From assembly GCA_027034115.1 (NCBI GenBank), contig JALVJB010000126.1, positions 1 through 10,157 on the forward strand: a stretch of 10,157 bases of DNA. Direction: 5' to 3'. This document shows positions 1-6,137 of this stretch, piece by piece; positions within the stretch are counted from its first letter, which is position 1; each line of letters begins with the position of its first letter. A program made the translations under genes and the position numbers. The notes beneath the pieces are model-generated. The model saw only the letters and a list, made by a program, of their open reading frames with translations. It did no database searches and was not told the origin of the DNA. The stretch is from Acidilobaceae archaeon. Lineage in GTDB: Archaea > Thermoproteota > Thermoprotei_A > Sulfolobales > Acidilobaceae.

Positions 1-45
1 CCGCAGAGGGGCGATGAACTACTACCAGGGCGGCCAAGCGGTCAT

Positions 46-124
46 GGCCCGGGTAGCTCAGCCTGGTTAGAGCGCCGGACTGTGGATCCGGAGGTCCCGG
101 GTTCAAATCCCGGCCCGGGCCCCA
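46..124 (+). tRNA. tRNA-His (anticodon GTG)
   Basis: Full cloverleaf folded by eye. The acceptor stem 47-53 pairs perfectly with 114-120. The D-stem GCTC/GAGC is 56-59/70-73. The anticodon stem CCGGA/TCCGG is 75-79/87-91 around a 7-base loop with anticodon GTG at 82-84. The variable loop is 92-96, and the T-stem CCGGG/CCCGG is 97-101/109-113 with loop TTCAAAT. G46 is the encoded G-1 typical of tRNA-His and pairs with discriminator C121. CCA is encoded at 122-124. There is no intron. The gene supplies histidine to the ribosome. The 45 bases upstream are G+C-rich and hold no clear TATA box, so the promoter may lie left of the window or be shared with an upstream gene. Confidence 0.97.
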
Positions 125-327
125 CCTTCACCTCCGTATAGCTTATCGCTTACCCTATGCCTAACGTTATAGTTAGGGCGTCCATTATCGTCTTCTTTCC
201 TAGAGTATTCGCCCGCTATGATCGAATATCTGGAATCAAAACGGCTTACTATTTTTAGGTAAGCGGAGGGATCGCTTGATAGTTGGGAAATCCTGGTGGC
301 CAGGAGAGGATACTACTGGCCGGCGAT
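125..327. other. Non-coding spacer between tRNA-His and the ASCH remnant
   Basis: No convincing gene is seen. Two short inverted repeats are present: CCTAAC/GTTAGG (160-165/172-177, 6-base loop) shortly after the tRNA, and GCTTAC/GTAAGC (244-249/259-264, T-rich 9-base loop). A pyrimidine-rich run near 190-202 after the first hairpin could serve as a tRNA transcript terminator, since archaeal termination uses T-rich tracts, but this is weak. The frame that encodes the ASCH N-terminus stays open back to 263, yet its translation before about 326 does not resemble the family. Confidence 0.45.
160..177 (+). repeat. Small inverted repeat 3' of tRNA-His
   Basis: CCTAAC (160-165) and GTTAGG (172-177) form a perfect 6-bp stem with the loop GTTATA, 36 bases after the tRNA. 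It could form an RNA hairpin in the trailer of the tRNA transcript. It is too short to separate from chance with certainty. Confidence 0.3.
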
Positions 328-710
328 ATGGTGGTTCTCGATTAAGCCTCGCTACGCGCATGCTATTGTTGATGGCGTTAAGAAGTATGAGCTTGGGGGC
401 AAGCGTTTCAAAGGGCTCCCTGATAATAGTGTATAGTGCGAGGCCTGAGAAGGCAATTATCGGAGAGTTCACGGCGGGAGAGATTATACAAGGGCCGGCT
501 GATGTGGTATGGAATCTAGTGAAACAGCCGGGTGCAGGGGTAGACGAGGAATCCTATGACTATATAAGAGGGGCTGCGAGAGCGTCGGCGGTAAGGGTTG
601 AGAATCCGAAGCGGTATCATAAGCCGATCCAATTAGACAGTATAAGGAGATGCTTGGGGGATCCGGTTTGGAGGCCGCCTCAGAGGCCGATGCGAATAAC
701 AAGAAAATAG
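328..710 (+). pseudogene. Frameshifted ASCH-domain (PUA-like) protein remnant
   Basis: Two overlapping reading frames together spell one ASCH-like protein. The first part lies in the frame whose codons start at 332, 335 and so on. It reads FSIKPRYAHAIVDGVKKYEL and then hits a stop soon after 420. The second part lies one base further on, from about 414 to the TAG ending at 710, and contains LIIVYSARPEKAIIGEF, a central acidic/aromatic stretch and a C-terminal PPQ motif. ASCH domains adopt the PUA fold and are expected to bind RNA or modified nucleotides. Their signature is GxKxxExR; here it reads GVKKYELG, so the Arg is Gly. The ATG at 328 is in a third frame, so the start is also damaged or non-canonical. 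One surplus base in the AAAGGGC run at 410-416 would explain the main shift. A sequencing error is possible, but the lost Arg and unclear start favour real decay. Confidence 0.7.
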
Positions 711-766
711 AATTATATGAATTTATTATAAGAATTGGAGCGGATATCATTTCTTGGTAGCGTTTC

Positions 767-780
767 CTCTTTGCAAAGAG
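767..780. repeat. Perfect 14-bp palindrome
   Basis: CTCTTTGCAAAGAG is a perfect 7+7 palindrome without a spacer. It lies in the gap between the 3' ends of the ASCH remnant and the converging endonuclease gene. It could be a dimeric protein-binding site or chance; it lies behind both genes rather than in a promoter, so an operator role is doubtful. Confidence 0.4.
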
Positions 781-847
781 CGGTGCCAGTGATAGAGTTA
801 AACGCCTCTGCCTGGCGGGCATGGTTATCTTTCTACCCTGGGGATCT

Positions 848-1609
848 TCACCTGGACCGGAGGAGTAGGTAGTATCTTTCTACCGCTGTCTTCTTTATTT
901 CGTCAAAGAAGCCTCGAATACTTATTGGCTTAAAGCTGAAGAGATTCGCGAAATCCTCGCTTATCAACCCTTGGCTCGCCAGTGTCTTCACATCGTCGAT
1001 TACCTGTGGAGGGTCTTTCTCGAAGTCAACTATTAGGAGGGCGACGCGCTCATACTTCCATGGGACGTCGCTGGGATCCCTCCGACCATTAATAGAAAGG
1101 AAACTTAGTATGTATTTTTCCATATTATATCTTTCACCGAATCTTACCTCTCCATTCTTGGCGGCTTTATCATCGTAACCGATTTTAGGGAGTAGGTAGA
1201 GGTAGCCGAGTACCAAGTATGGGAATCTGTTATGTAAGTTAAGGGCTTCAGCGAATAGTCTCTCGAAGAGTGTATCATAGTTCTTCTCAATAGAGCTTAA
1301 CTGACTCCTAATATTGACGGATACTATTGGCCCTGTCGACACACTCTTCTTATCATCTTGGAGAGGCTGGATTAAGATGTCCTGGGTTTTAATTTTTGGG
1401 TAACCATACACTCGTTTATCCATTGAAATCCACGAGCTGGGAAATCTCTCCTCCAATTCCTTCTTCGCGTATTGATGAAGTATCTCGATGAGTTTTCTCG
1501 ACCTGATCAGCTTAGTATAGGTTCTATTCCTTATAGCTTTTTCATATTCTTTCTTCATTTCCTTCAATGTTTCTATGAGCAATTTCATGTTGGTAGTCAT
1601 TCTCCACAC
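848..1609 (-). CDS. Probable Type II restriction endonuclease paired with the upstream methylase
   Basis: A 253-residue soluble protein without signal peptide or membrane segment. Residues 1-56 are a charged, largely helical region. A likely core begins at about 74 with KTQDILIQP and continues through VSVNIRSQLSS (96-106) and a helix, DTLFERLFAEALNLH (112-126), followed by a hydrophobic strand at 131-139. This order (Asp on a strand, then a strand ending in a basic residue and SQ, then a helix) resembles Type II nucleases of the PD-(D/E)xK fold such as the XhoI/PaeR7I kind, but the usual E-x-K would read N99-x-R101 here, so the catalytic residues are uncertain. The gene lies 19 bases after the DNA methyltransferase on the same strand, the standard arrangement for a cognate pair. 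The start is taken as GTG at 1609, with GGAGGTG at 1618-1612; ATG at 1600 (codon 4) is an alternative. Family membership is inferred mostly from context and motif pattern. Confidence 0.62.
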   Translation of the reverse strand: MWRMTTNMKLLIETLKEMKKEYEKAIRNRTYTKLIRSRKLIEILHQYAKKELEERFPSSWISMDKRVYGYPKIKTQDILIQPLQDDKKSVSTGPIVSVNIRSQLSSIEKNYDTLFERLFAEALNLHNRFPYLVLGYLYLLPKIGYDDKAAKNGEVRFGERYNMEKYILSFLSINGRRDPSDVPWKYERVALLIVDFEKDPPQVIDDVKTLASQGLISEDFANLFSFKPISIRGFFDEIKKTAVERYYLLLRSR

Positions 1610-1611
1610 GA

Positions 1612-1618
1612 CACCTCC
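1612..1618 (-). promoter_or_regulatory. Ribosome binding site of the endonuclease gene
   Basis: GGAGGTG on the minus strand is a near-perfect match to the archaeal 16S rRNA tail. It sits 2 bases before GTG 1609 and 11 bases before ATG 1600. Both spacings are off the optimum, so this site does not settle the start by itself. It shows that the second gene of the operon is separately translated. Confidence 0.7.
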
Positions 1619-1628
1619 AACACTAATA

Positions 1629-3911
1629 TTAATACAATTTAGCTAATTCGCTCATATTTAAGAGTTCAGCCACTAGGCTATCAACGCGTCTTAGCTCTCC
1701 TCGGAGCCGCTCCCTCACATACCTCCTAGTATTACTCGCCTCTGACCCCGCCCTCAATAGTGATACAACTTTCTCTTGCGAGATCCTACCCAGCTCTGCT
1801 AGCTCAGCATGTACACGGTTCTCTTCGTTAAACTTTGGTATTGGGAAGTATAGGGGCCTCCTATGGATTGCACGAGCACCGAATAGGCCCCTCGGCTGGA
1901 AAGGCTTAATTAGCTCATTTACAATGCTAGAGTTGAGCACTGCTGAGAGGTAGTACGCCTCCTCGTCATTATTCGTCTCATAGAACCAGGTCTTCACATC
2001 AGCTACAAAGCCTCTCACGGGGAACCCCGTGCTTGGTAGTCTTCTCCTATCAACAACGCATGACACTAAATTCTTCCCAGTAGCATTATATAATACAACG
2101 TATCTCTTATCCGGGTTCTGGGCAGTGAGGAGGCCATTATAATTCAGCCTATCTATCAGCCTGGGGAAGCGCTTCGCGGATCTCTCGGTCCTCCTCTCCT
2201 CCCAGATTCTCTGAGCCTTCTCAAACCACTCCGACGCGCCTGGATAGCCGAGGCGTCGCAGTTCATGGTAATCGTAGAGTAGGTACCTGCCTCGAGCAGG
2301 CCTTATGGGTAGAATGACTGGACGCAGTCTTCTACACCCGAATGGCACGATATCCCACGCGAGTAACGTCAGGTAAATGAAATCCGGCTCGACCTCCCCT
2401 TCTAGCACAACCCTCCAGGGCGGCTTCACGATCTCGAGTATCTCCTTTGAAGTACGGACTGAGAGGAGGCTGTTTTTCGAGGAGACAACGTCTATAAAGT
2501 ATAGGGTCCTCGGGAATATGCTCGCCCCAACTTTGAATTTGTCGAAGTAATAGCTTTTCCTAGCGGGGATCTCCGGCGGGAAGTATAGGTCTTGGCTAAC
2601 CCGGAGGAATCTCCGGGCCTCCTCCCAGCTCACATTCCTCTTGGGGAGGGTTCCATGGTATATTACACGTAGTACCGGGTACCTTGTCTCTCCACCCTTA
2701 ACCGCTATCAAGACGCAGGAGGGCATGTTGAAGAGTGGATAAACATTTTCGAGGTCGAGGATTTTCACCAGTTTCATAGGGGGGTTCCGGAAGCGGCGGA
2801 AATTCACGTGGTGTACTGTCCCGCCTATTACGCTTCTCGGCATTACGAACCCTATTATCCCGTTATCCTTTAAGCAGACGTCGCTGCACTTGTAGAAGAA
2901 TAGGGCGGCTAGTTCTATCTGCGTGTATAAATGCACGTCTTCCCTACTTATAAGCCCGTATCTTAATACTTCCCTCTTAAGATAGTCCTGGTAGCTCTCA
3001 TCTTTTATATTCCTCAGGACAACCCATGGGGGGTTCCCGACGATTACGTCAGCATTAACTTTTACATGTTGTTTGAGGGCATCGCCCCGGTAAACCGGTA
3101 TGGAGATGCTAACTCCTTTTTTAATGAGATCTTTTAATGCTATAATATAATTGGCTTTAGCAATCATAGCCGCGATCGGGTTTATATCTATGCCAATAAC
3201 TCTACCTAAAATTTCATTCAGCGATATTGACGGAAATCTCTCTATGAGAATGCGAATAGCATTGTATAGGAATGTACCCGAGCCACAAGCAGGGTCCATG
3301 ATTAATGGCGGGTAGGAGCGACGCTCCAGCCATAGATCCATCACCTCTAGTATTACCAGCTGGGCTAGCCACTCCGGAGTATAATACTCCCCAGCCTTAC
3401 GCCTCTCCCCACGTTCAATAAGCTCCTCATATATCTCCTTAAATATGTCCTCTTTTACATTATTATACTCGTAATTAGATAGCCTCTGAGCCAATTGGCG
3501 GATTAACTCTAGGCTATCATTGATTATCCTATTATCGAGCAGCCATGTGGAGAAGTCCTCATCTGTAAAGTTTAGTATTCCATGTGATCTGAAGTAGGAT
3601 CCATTAATCACGCTTGTAATTTCCTCGTCGCTTACTGATGTATTCTCCTCTAGTATGAAGAATAGTATTAATTTTGTTATTATAGAAAGGTAGGTGTGTG
3701 TAAAAAATAATTCTTCTCCCGGATATACTCCGTATACGTTTCTGATACTATCCATCCAGGACTTATATTTTTTCATAATATTTTCATTATTTTTTACTTT
3801 CATCCAGAGAACTCGAGATTTCTCAATAAAAAATTTGTAAATACTACTATTTCTCCCGAAGTCTCTGGCCAGTGTTTCCGACGAAATTATATTATTAATA
3901 TTAATCGGCAT
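1629..3911 (-). CDS. N6-adenine DNA methyltransferase of a restriction-modification system
   Basis: A 760-residue protein with the ordered motifs of a gamma-class amino-methyltransferase: motif X GEYYTP (174-179), SAM-binding motif I DPACGSGTF (206-214), motif II GIDINP (240-245), motif III RGDAL (275-279) and catalytic motif IV NPPW (293-296). These transfer a methyl group from S-adenosylmethionine to N6 of adenine in a specific DNA site. Residues 1-170 form a helical N-terminal extension with no recognisable nuclease motif. Residues after about 420 should hold the target recognition domain, and the last ~70 are helical and charged. The length resembles Eco57I/TaqI-like stand-alone methylases and is well below the ~1,200 residues of BREX PglX. 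ATG 3911 is preceded by GGTGG at 3920-3916. The probable endonuclease follows 19 bases downstream, so the methylase is made first. The opening ~80 codons are unusually AT-rich. Confidence 0.93.
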   Translation of the reverse strand: MPININNIISSETLARDFGRNSSIYKFFIEKSRVLWMKVKNNENIMKKYKSWMDSIRNVYGVYPGEELFFTHTYLSIITKLILFFILEENTSVSDEEITSVINGSYFRSHGILNFTDEDFSTWLLDNRIINDSLELIRQLAQRLSNYEYNNVKEDIFKEIYEELIERGERRKAGEYYTPEWLAQLVILEVMDLWLERRSYPPLIMDPACGSGTFLYNAIRILIERFPSISLNEILGRVIGIDINPIAAMIAKANYIIALKDLIKKGVSISIPVYRGDALKQHVKVNADVIVGNPPWVVLRNIKDESYQDYLKREVLRYGLISREDVHLYTQIELAALFFYKCSDVCLKDNGIIGFVMPRSVIGGTVHHVNFRRFRNPPMKLVKILDLENVYPLFNMPSCVLIAVKGGETRYPVLRVIYHGTLPKRNVSWEEARRFLRVSQDLYFPPEIPARKSYYFDKFKVGASIFPRTLYFIDVVSSKNSLLSVRTSKEILEIVKPPWRVVLEGEVEPDFIYLTLLAWDIVPFGCRRLRPVILPIRPARGRYLLYDYHELRRLGYPGASEWFEKAQRIWEERRTERSAKRFPRLIDRLNYNGLLTAQNPDKRYVVLYNATGKNLVSCVVDRRRLPSTGFPVRGFVADVKTWFYETNNDEEAYYLSAVLNSSIVNELIKPFQPRGLFGARAIHRRPLYFPIPKFNEENRVHAELAELGRISQEKVVSLLRAGSEASNTRRYVRERLRGELRRVDSLVAELLNMSELAKLY

Positions 3912-3915
3912 TATA

Positions 3916-3920
3916 CCACC
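3916..3920 (-). promoter_or_regulatory. Ribosome binding site of the methylase
   Basis: GGTGG on the minus strand, 4 bases before ATG 3911. It supports this start over any downstream ATG and indicates a leadered transcript. A weak AT-containing element (TTAGATAC) about 35-45 bases before the start could be the TATA box of the restriction-modification operon. Confidence 0.6.
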
Positions 3921-3952
3921 GTATCCTGCTAGTCCGCCCTCTAGTATCTAAG

Positions 3953-4168
3953 CTAAGGCTCCATAGCGGATACCGCCTTCACTACATCAACCTCGCCGCC
4001 CGATATTCTTAACCCTTTACTCTCCCTAGCGCTTTGGTAGCTCTCTGGCCGCTTCATCGTATCCCCTAGCAGGTACGCGCTTAGCATTATCCCGGCCAAC
4101 ACTCCTAATCTACTGCTGGAAAGACTATAAGGTACTAGCCCGGGCAGAGCCTTATTTAGAAATACCAT
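3953..4168 (-). CDS. Doubtful small ORF, possible single-span membrane protein
   Basis: A 71-codon frame that I do not recognise. It has a hydrophobic stretch at about residues 21-35 (LGVLAGIMLSAYLLG) followed by a charged C-terminal half, so a small single-pass membrane protein is conceivable. Codons such as CTA, AGG and ATA match the neighbours. It lies 19 bases after the stop of the surface-protein gene and 41 bases before the methylase start, all on the same strand. No ribosome site precedes ATG 4168, but TTAAATAG at 4199-4192 lies about 26 bases upstream, right for leaderless transcription. It may equally be non-coding spacer or a decayed gene. Confidence 0.4.
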   Translation of the reverse strand: MVFLNKALPGLVPYSLSSSRLGVLAGIMLSAYLLGDTMKRPESYQSARESKGLRISGGEVDVVKAVSAMEP

Positions 4169-4187
4169 AAAATATATTAATTATTAT
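4169..4187 (-). terminator. All-A/T spacer, possible terminator of the surface-protein gene
   Basis: All 19 bases between the TAG of the surface-protein gene and the ATG of the small ORF are A or T, ending in TTTT on the minus strand. Archaeal RNA polymerase terminates at T-rich stretches without a strong hairpin, so this is a plausible terminator for the upstream gene. It could also be promoter-melting DNA for the gene that follows. Confidence 0.35.
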
Positions 4188-5351
4188 CTAGCTATTTAAC
4201 TGTTTATATGGTGTTAGGCTGGCGTCGAGGAGCCTTATCGTTACTACCACGGGTACCCCGTTCAGGTAGTCTCCCCGAGGGAATACTACGTGGTACTCAA
4301 GGGGGACTATAGACTCCGCGATAATGATATAGTAGCCGTGCACGTAGTCCGGCTCCGTCCAGAAAGTCAAATTATATATCGTGACGTTACCCGGTATGCC
4401 GGGGTACTCGCCCTCACCCACGGGCATCACCTTATAATATGCGTGCTCGTAGGGAGCCCCTGAGCCCCTATCGAGCTCCACAGTCCTACCAACATCTGAG
4501 AGTATCCCGGAAGGGTCGCTCAGGTCTGGAGGCATGAATATCTGGGCTAGATCATGATCGCTCAGCGGGTCCAAGCGGTCCAGCAGGCTATTGGCGTCGG
4601 GGTGCCCCTTCACCACTGGCTCACACCTTCCAATCATATCTTCGGGTAGTAGTGGTAGCGCGCTGGTCCACTCTCCTGTGCTCCCCTGCTCGCTACTGTG
4701 GAATACGGCTCCTAGCGCGCCCTCCCTCCCAGCGTTAGGCGTCGCCCATGTTTCCAGGCTCGCCGGTGAGGGCGTTGAGAGGTAGTACATTGCGGTGGTA
4801 GAGTTGGATGGTACATATACATCGACTCTAATCCAGTACCCGTCTGGGAACTTGTAAGCGATAGTGTAGTGTAGCACCGCTGGAGCGCTCCTCGATACTA
4901 TCTCGTTTTGCATGGTATCGCGGCATGAAGCCGTATAGCTGGTTTTCTCAAGGCTCCACGTGTAGTTATAGGCTATGGTCTCGTTTCCAATCGTGTAGTT
5001 GAACTCGATCTCTGCATAGGAGAAGTCGTAGAGGGTTCCGTTAACCAGTACTGGCGATGGTAGACCGTGGTCTCCTGCCTCGTGCGCCAGCCTTATAGTT
5101 GTGAACTCTTCGGCTATATCCCAGGCTGTTACACCATTACGCCCTCCTGTCTCCTGGTTCATGGTTGTTGTATGCGGTGTGGTGGCTGTCTCGGCTGTGC
5201 TAGATTCCTGGTTTGTAGTGGTGGGTGCTTGGGTTCCTCCGTTTTGCTTGGCGCTTGGTGCTCCCTTGTAGAGTATGGCTGTTGCTATGGCTCCTGCAAT
5301 TATCAGGAGGATTATGGCCGCAGTTAGCGTTATATTACTCAAAACATTCAC
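4188..5351 (-). CDS. Membrane-anchored extracytoplasmic protein with Thr-rich stalk
   Basis: A protein of about 387 residues and unknown specific function. Residues 8-28 are a continuous hydrophobic helix (signal anchor or uncleaved signal peptide). Residues about 30-70 form a Ser/Thr/Asn/Gln-rich linker, which in archaeal surface proteins is a typical glycosylated stalk. The remaining ~315 residues form a Tyr- and Asn-rich, mostly beta-looking ectodomain. Seven N-x-S/T sequons (NGT, NYT, NET, NYT, NST, NVT, NLT) lie in the ectodomain, and two cysteines (in SCRD and GRCE) could form a disulfide. I see no catalytic motif; a substrate-binding or cell-envelope role is inference. The start is uncertain: GTG 5351 has a GGGAG only one base upstream, while TTG 5342 (codon 4) has it 10 bases upstream. 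It is divergent from the SRPBCC gene. Confidence 0.8.
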   Translation of the reverse strand: MNVLSNITLTAAIILLIIAGAIATAILYKGAPSAKQNGGTQAPTTTNQESSTAETATTPHTTTMNQETGGRNGVTAWDIAEEFTTIRLAHEAGDHGLPSPVLVNGTLYDFSYAEIEFNYTIGNETIAYNYTWSLEKTSYTASCRDTMQNEIVSRSAPAVLHYTIAYKFPDGYWIRVDVYVPSNSTTAMYYLSTPSPASLETWATPNAGREGALGAVFHSSEQGSTGEWTSALPLLPEDMIGRCEPVVKGHPDANSLLDRLDPLSDHDLAQIFMPPDLSDPSGILSDVGRTVELDRGSGAPYEHAYYKVMPVGEGEYPGIPGNVTIYNLTFWTEPDYVHGYYIIIAESIVPLEYHVVFPRGDYLNGVPVVVTIRLLDASLTPYKQLNS

Positions 5352-5370
5352 TCTCCCAGGATTTATACTA

Positions 5371-5377
5371 ATTTATA
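5371..5377 (-). promoter_or_regulatory. TATA-like box for the surface-protein gene
   Basis: TATAAAT on the minus strand, centred 23 bases before GTG 5351. Similar A/T elements lie at 5361-5367 and 5391-5400. The last would give a transcript starting near 5370 that carries the GGGAG at 5357-5353. Which one is used decides between a leaderless GTG start and a led TTG start; the sequence does not settle it. Confidence 0.45.
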
Positions 5378-5472
5378 GTGTTATCGTTTCTAGTATAAAT
5401 TTTCATATGAAGACTAACAGATCACATGTTTATACAATATTAATTAAAATAATTTCCCCCAGCGCATCTCGC

Positions 5473-5481
5473 AGATATAAG
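5473..5481 (+). promoter_or_regulatory. TATA box for the SRPBCC gene (near-leaderless)
   Basis: AGATATAAG with TATAA at 5476-5480 is centred about 29 bases before ATG 5507, so transcription should begin within a few bases of the start codon. No Shine-Dalgarno sequence precedes the ATG. This fits the leaderless mRNAs common for first genes of crenarchaeal transcripts. Confidence 0.5.
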
Positions 5482-5506
5482 ACTCCCAACTGCTATAACT
5501 ATAACT

Positions 5507-6130
5507 ATGGAAGGGATAGCATTGCTTAAGCACAAGCTGAAGATCACTGTTAACATGCCAATATCATATTGCTTGAAATGCGTGTCTGACCCGGCGAGGT
5601 TTCTCAGCCATAGTAAGTATGTTGTTAGTGCTCGGAGGATTGGGGAGAACAGGTATGAGATCCTCTACAAGTGGGTAAAATGGGGAGTTACCAAGTACTT
5701 CAAGGTGGTTCTCTCAGTCGAGAAAAAAGATAATGAGATCATATACAGGAGCACCGAGGAGTCCGACTATGAGCATTACTTCATATTCCAGTTCCAGGAG
5801 ACCGAGGATAAGAAGACTGTTGTTGAAGTAGAGTCGGGCATGAAGGCTGGGTTAATGGCTAACCTACTAGGGCGGAGGGACTACCGCGGCTTCATTGAGG
5901 AAATAGTTGAGAAGGGTATTGTAGCCCTCTCACGCCAGTTCGCCGAGAAGCATAGCGTGAAAGAGGGGATAGCTGGCGAGGGAGCCTCCTGTAAGGATTG
6001 CCTCTTATACGACGTGTCGAGAAGCTACTGCTTCGCCCTCCGAGTAAAGGTGGAAGACCCCGGTAACCCCCCATGTAACTACAAGTACTATTTATCGAGG
6101 AGGAAAGCGCTTGAGGCTCTAGAGGAGTAA
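5507..6130 (+). CDS. SRPBCC/START-fold protein with C-terminal four-cysteine module
   Basis: A 207-residue cytoplasmic protein. Residues about 8-150 look like a SRPBCC (polyketide cyclase/START-like) domain: an N-terminal strand followed by CLKCVSDPARFLSH, alternating beta strands and a long C-terminal helix at about 126-149. Such domains form a deep hydrophobic pocket for a ligand. Residues 162-190 carry four cysteines spaced C-x2-C-x9-C-x14-C (CKDC, YC, DPGNPPC), a pattern suited to binding zinc or an iron-sulfur cluster; another CxxC occurs at 22-25. Ligand and partner are unknown. ATG 5507 is chosen for the leaderless promoter; TTG 5522 preceded by GGAAGGG is an alternative. The gene ends 7 bases before the stop codon of the converging ATPase gene, so the two transcripts probably overlap. 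Confidence 0.82.
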   Translation: MEGIALLKHKLKITVNMPISYCLKCVSDPARFLSHSKYVVSARRIGENRYEILYKWVKWGVTKYFKVVLSVEKKDNEIIYRSTEESDYEHYFIFQFQETEDKKTVVEVESGMKAGLMANLLGRRDYRGFIEEIVEKGIVALSRQFAEKHSVKEGIAGEGASCKDCLLYDVSRSYCFALRVKVEDPGNPPCNYKYYLSRRKALEALEE

Positions 6131-6137
6131 TAGCAGC

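Noticed and set aside
46..124. Integration (att) site of a mobile element at the tRNA-His 3' end
   Set aside because: No second copy of the tRNA 3' end and no integrase was seen in the window.
676..760. Continuation of the ASCH remnant in another frame to a TAG at 758-760
   Set aside because: The frame ending at 710 gives a PPQ-type C-terminus expected for this family; the alternative tail has no such resemblance.
484..822. Minus-strand 112-codon open frame
   Set aside because: It lies opposite the second half of the ASCH remnant, which has recognisable family similarity; the minus-strand translation does not.
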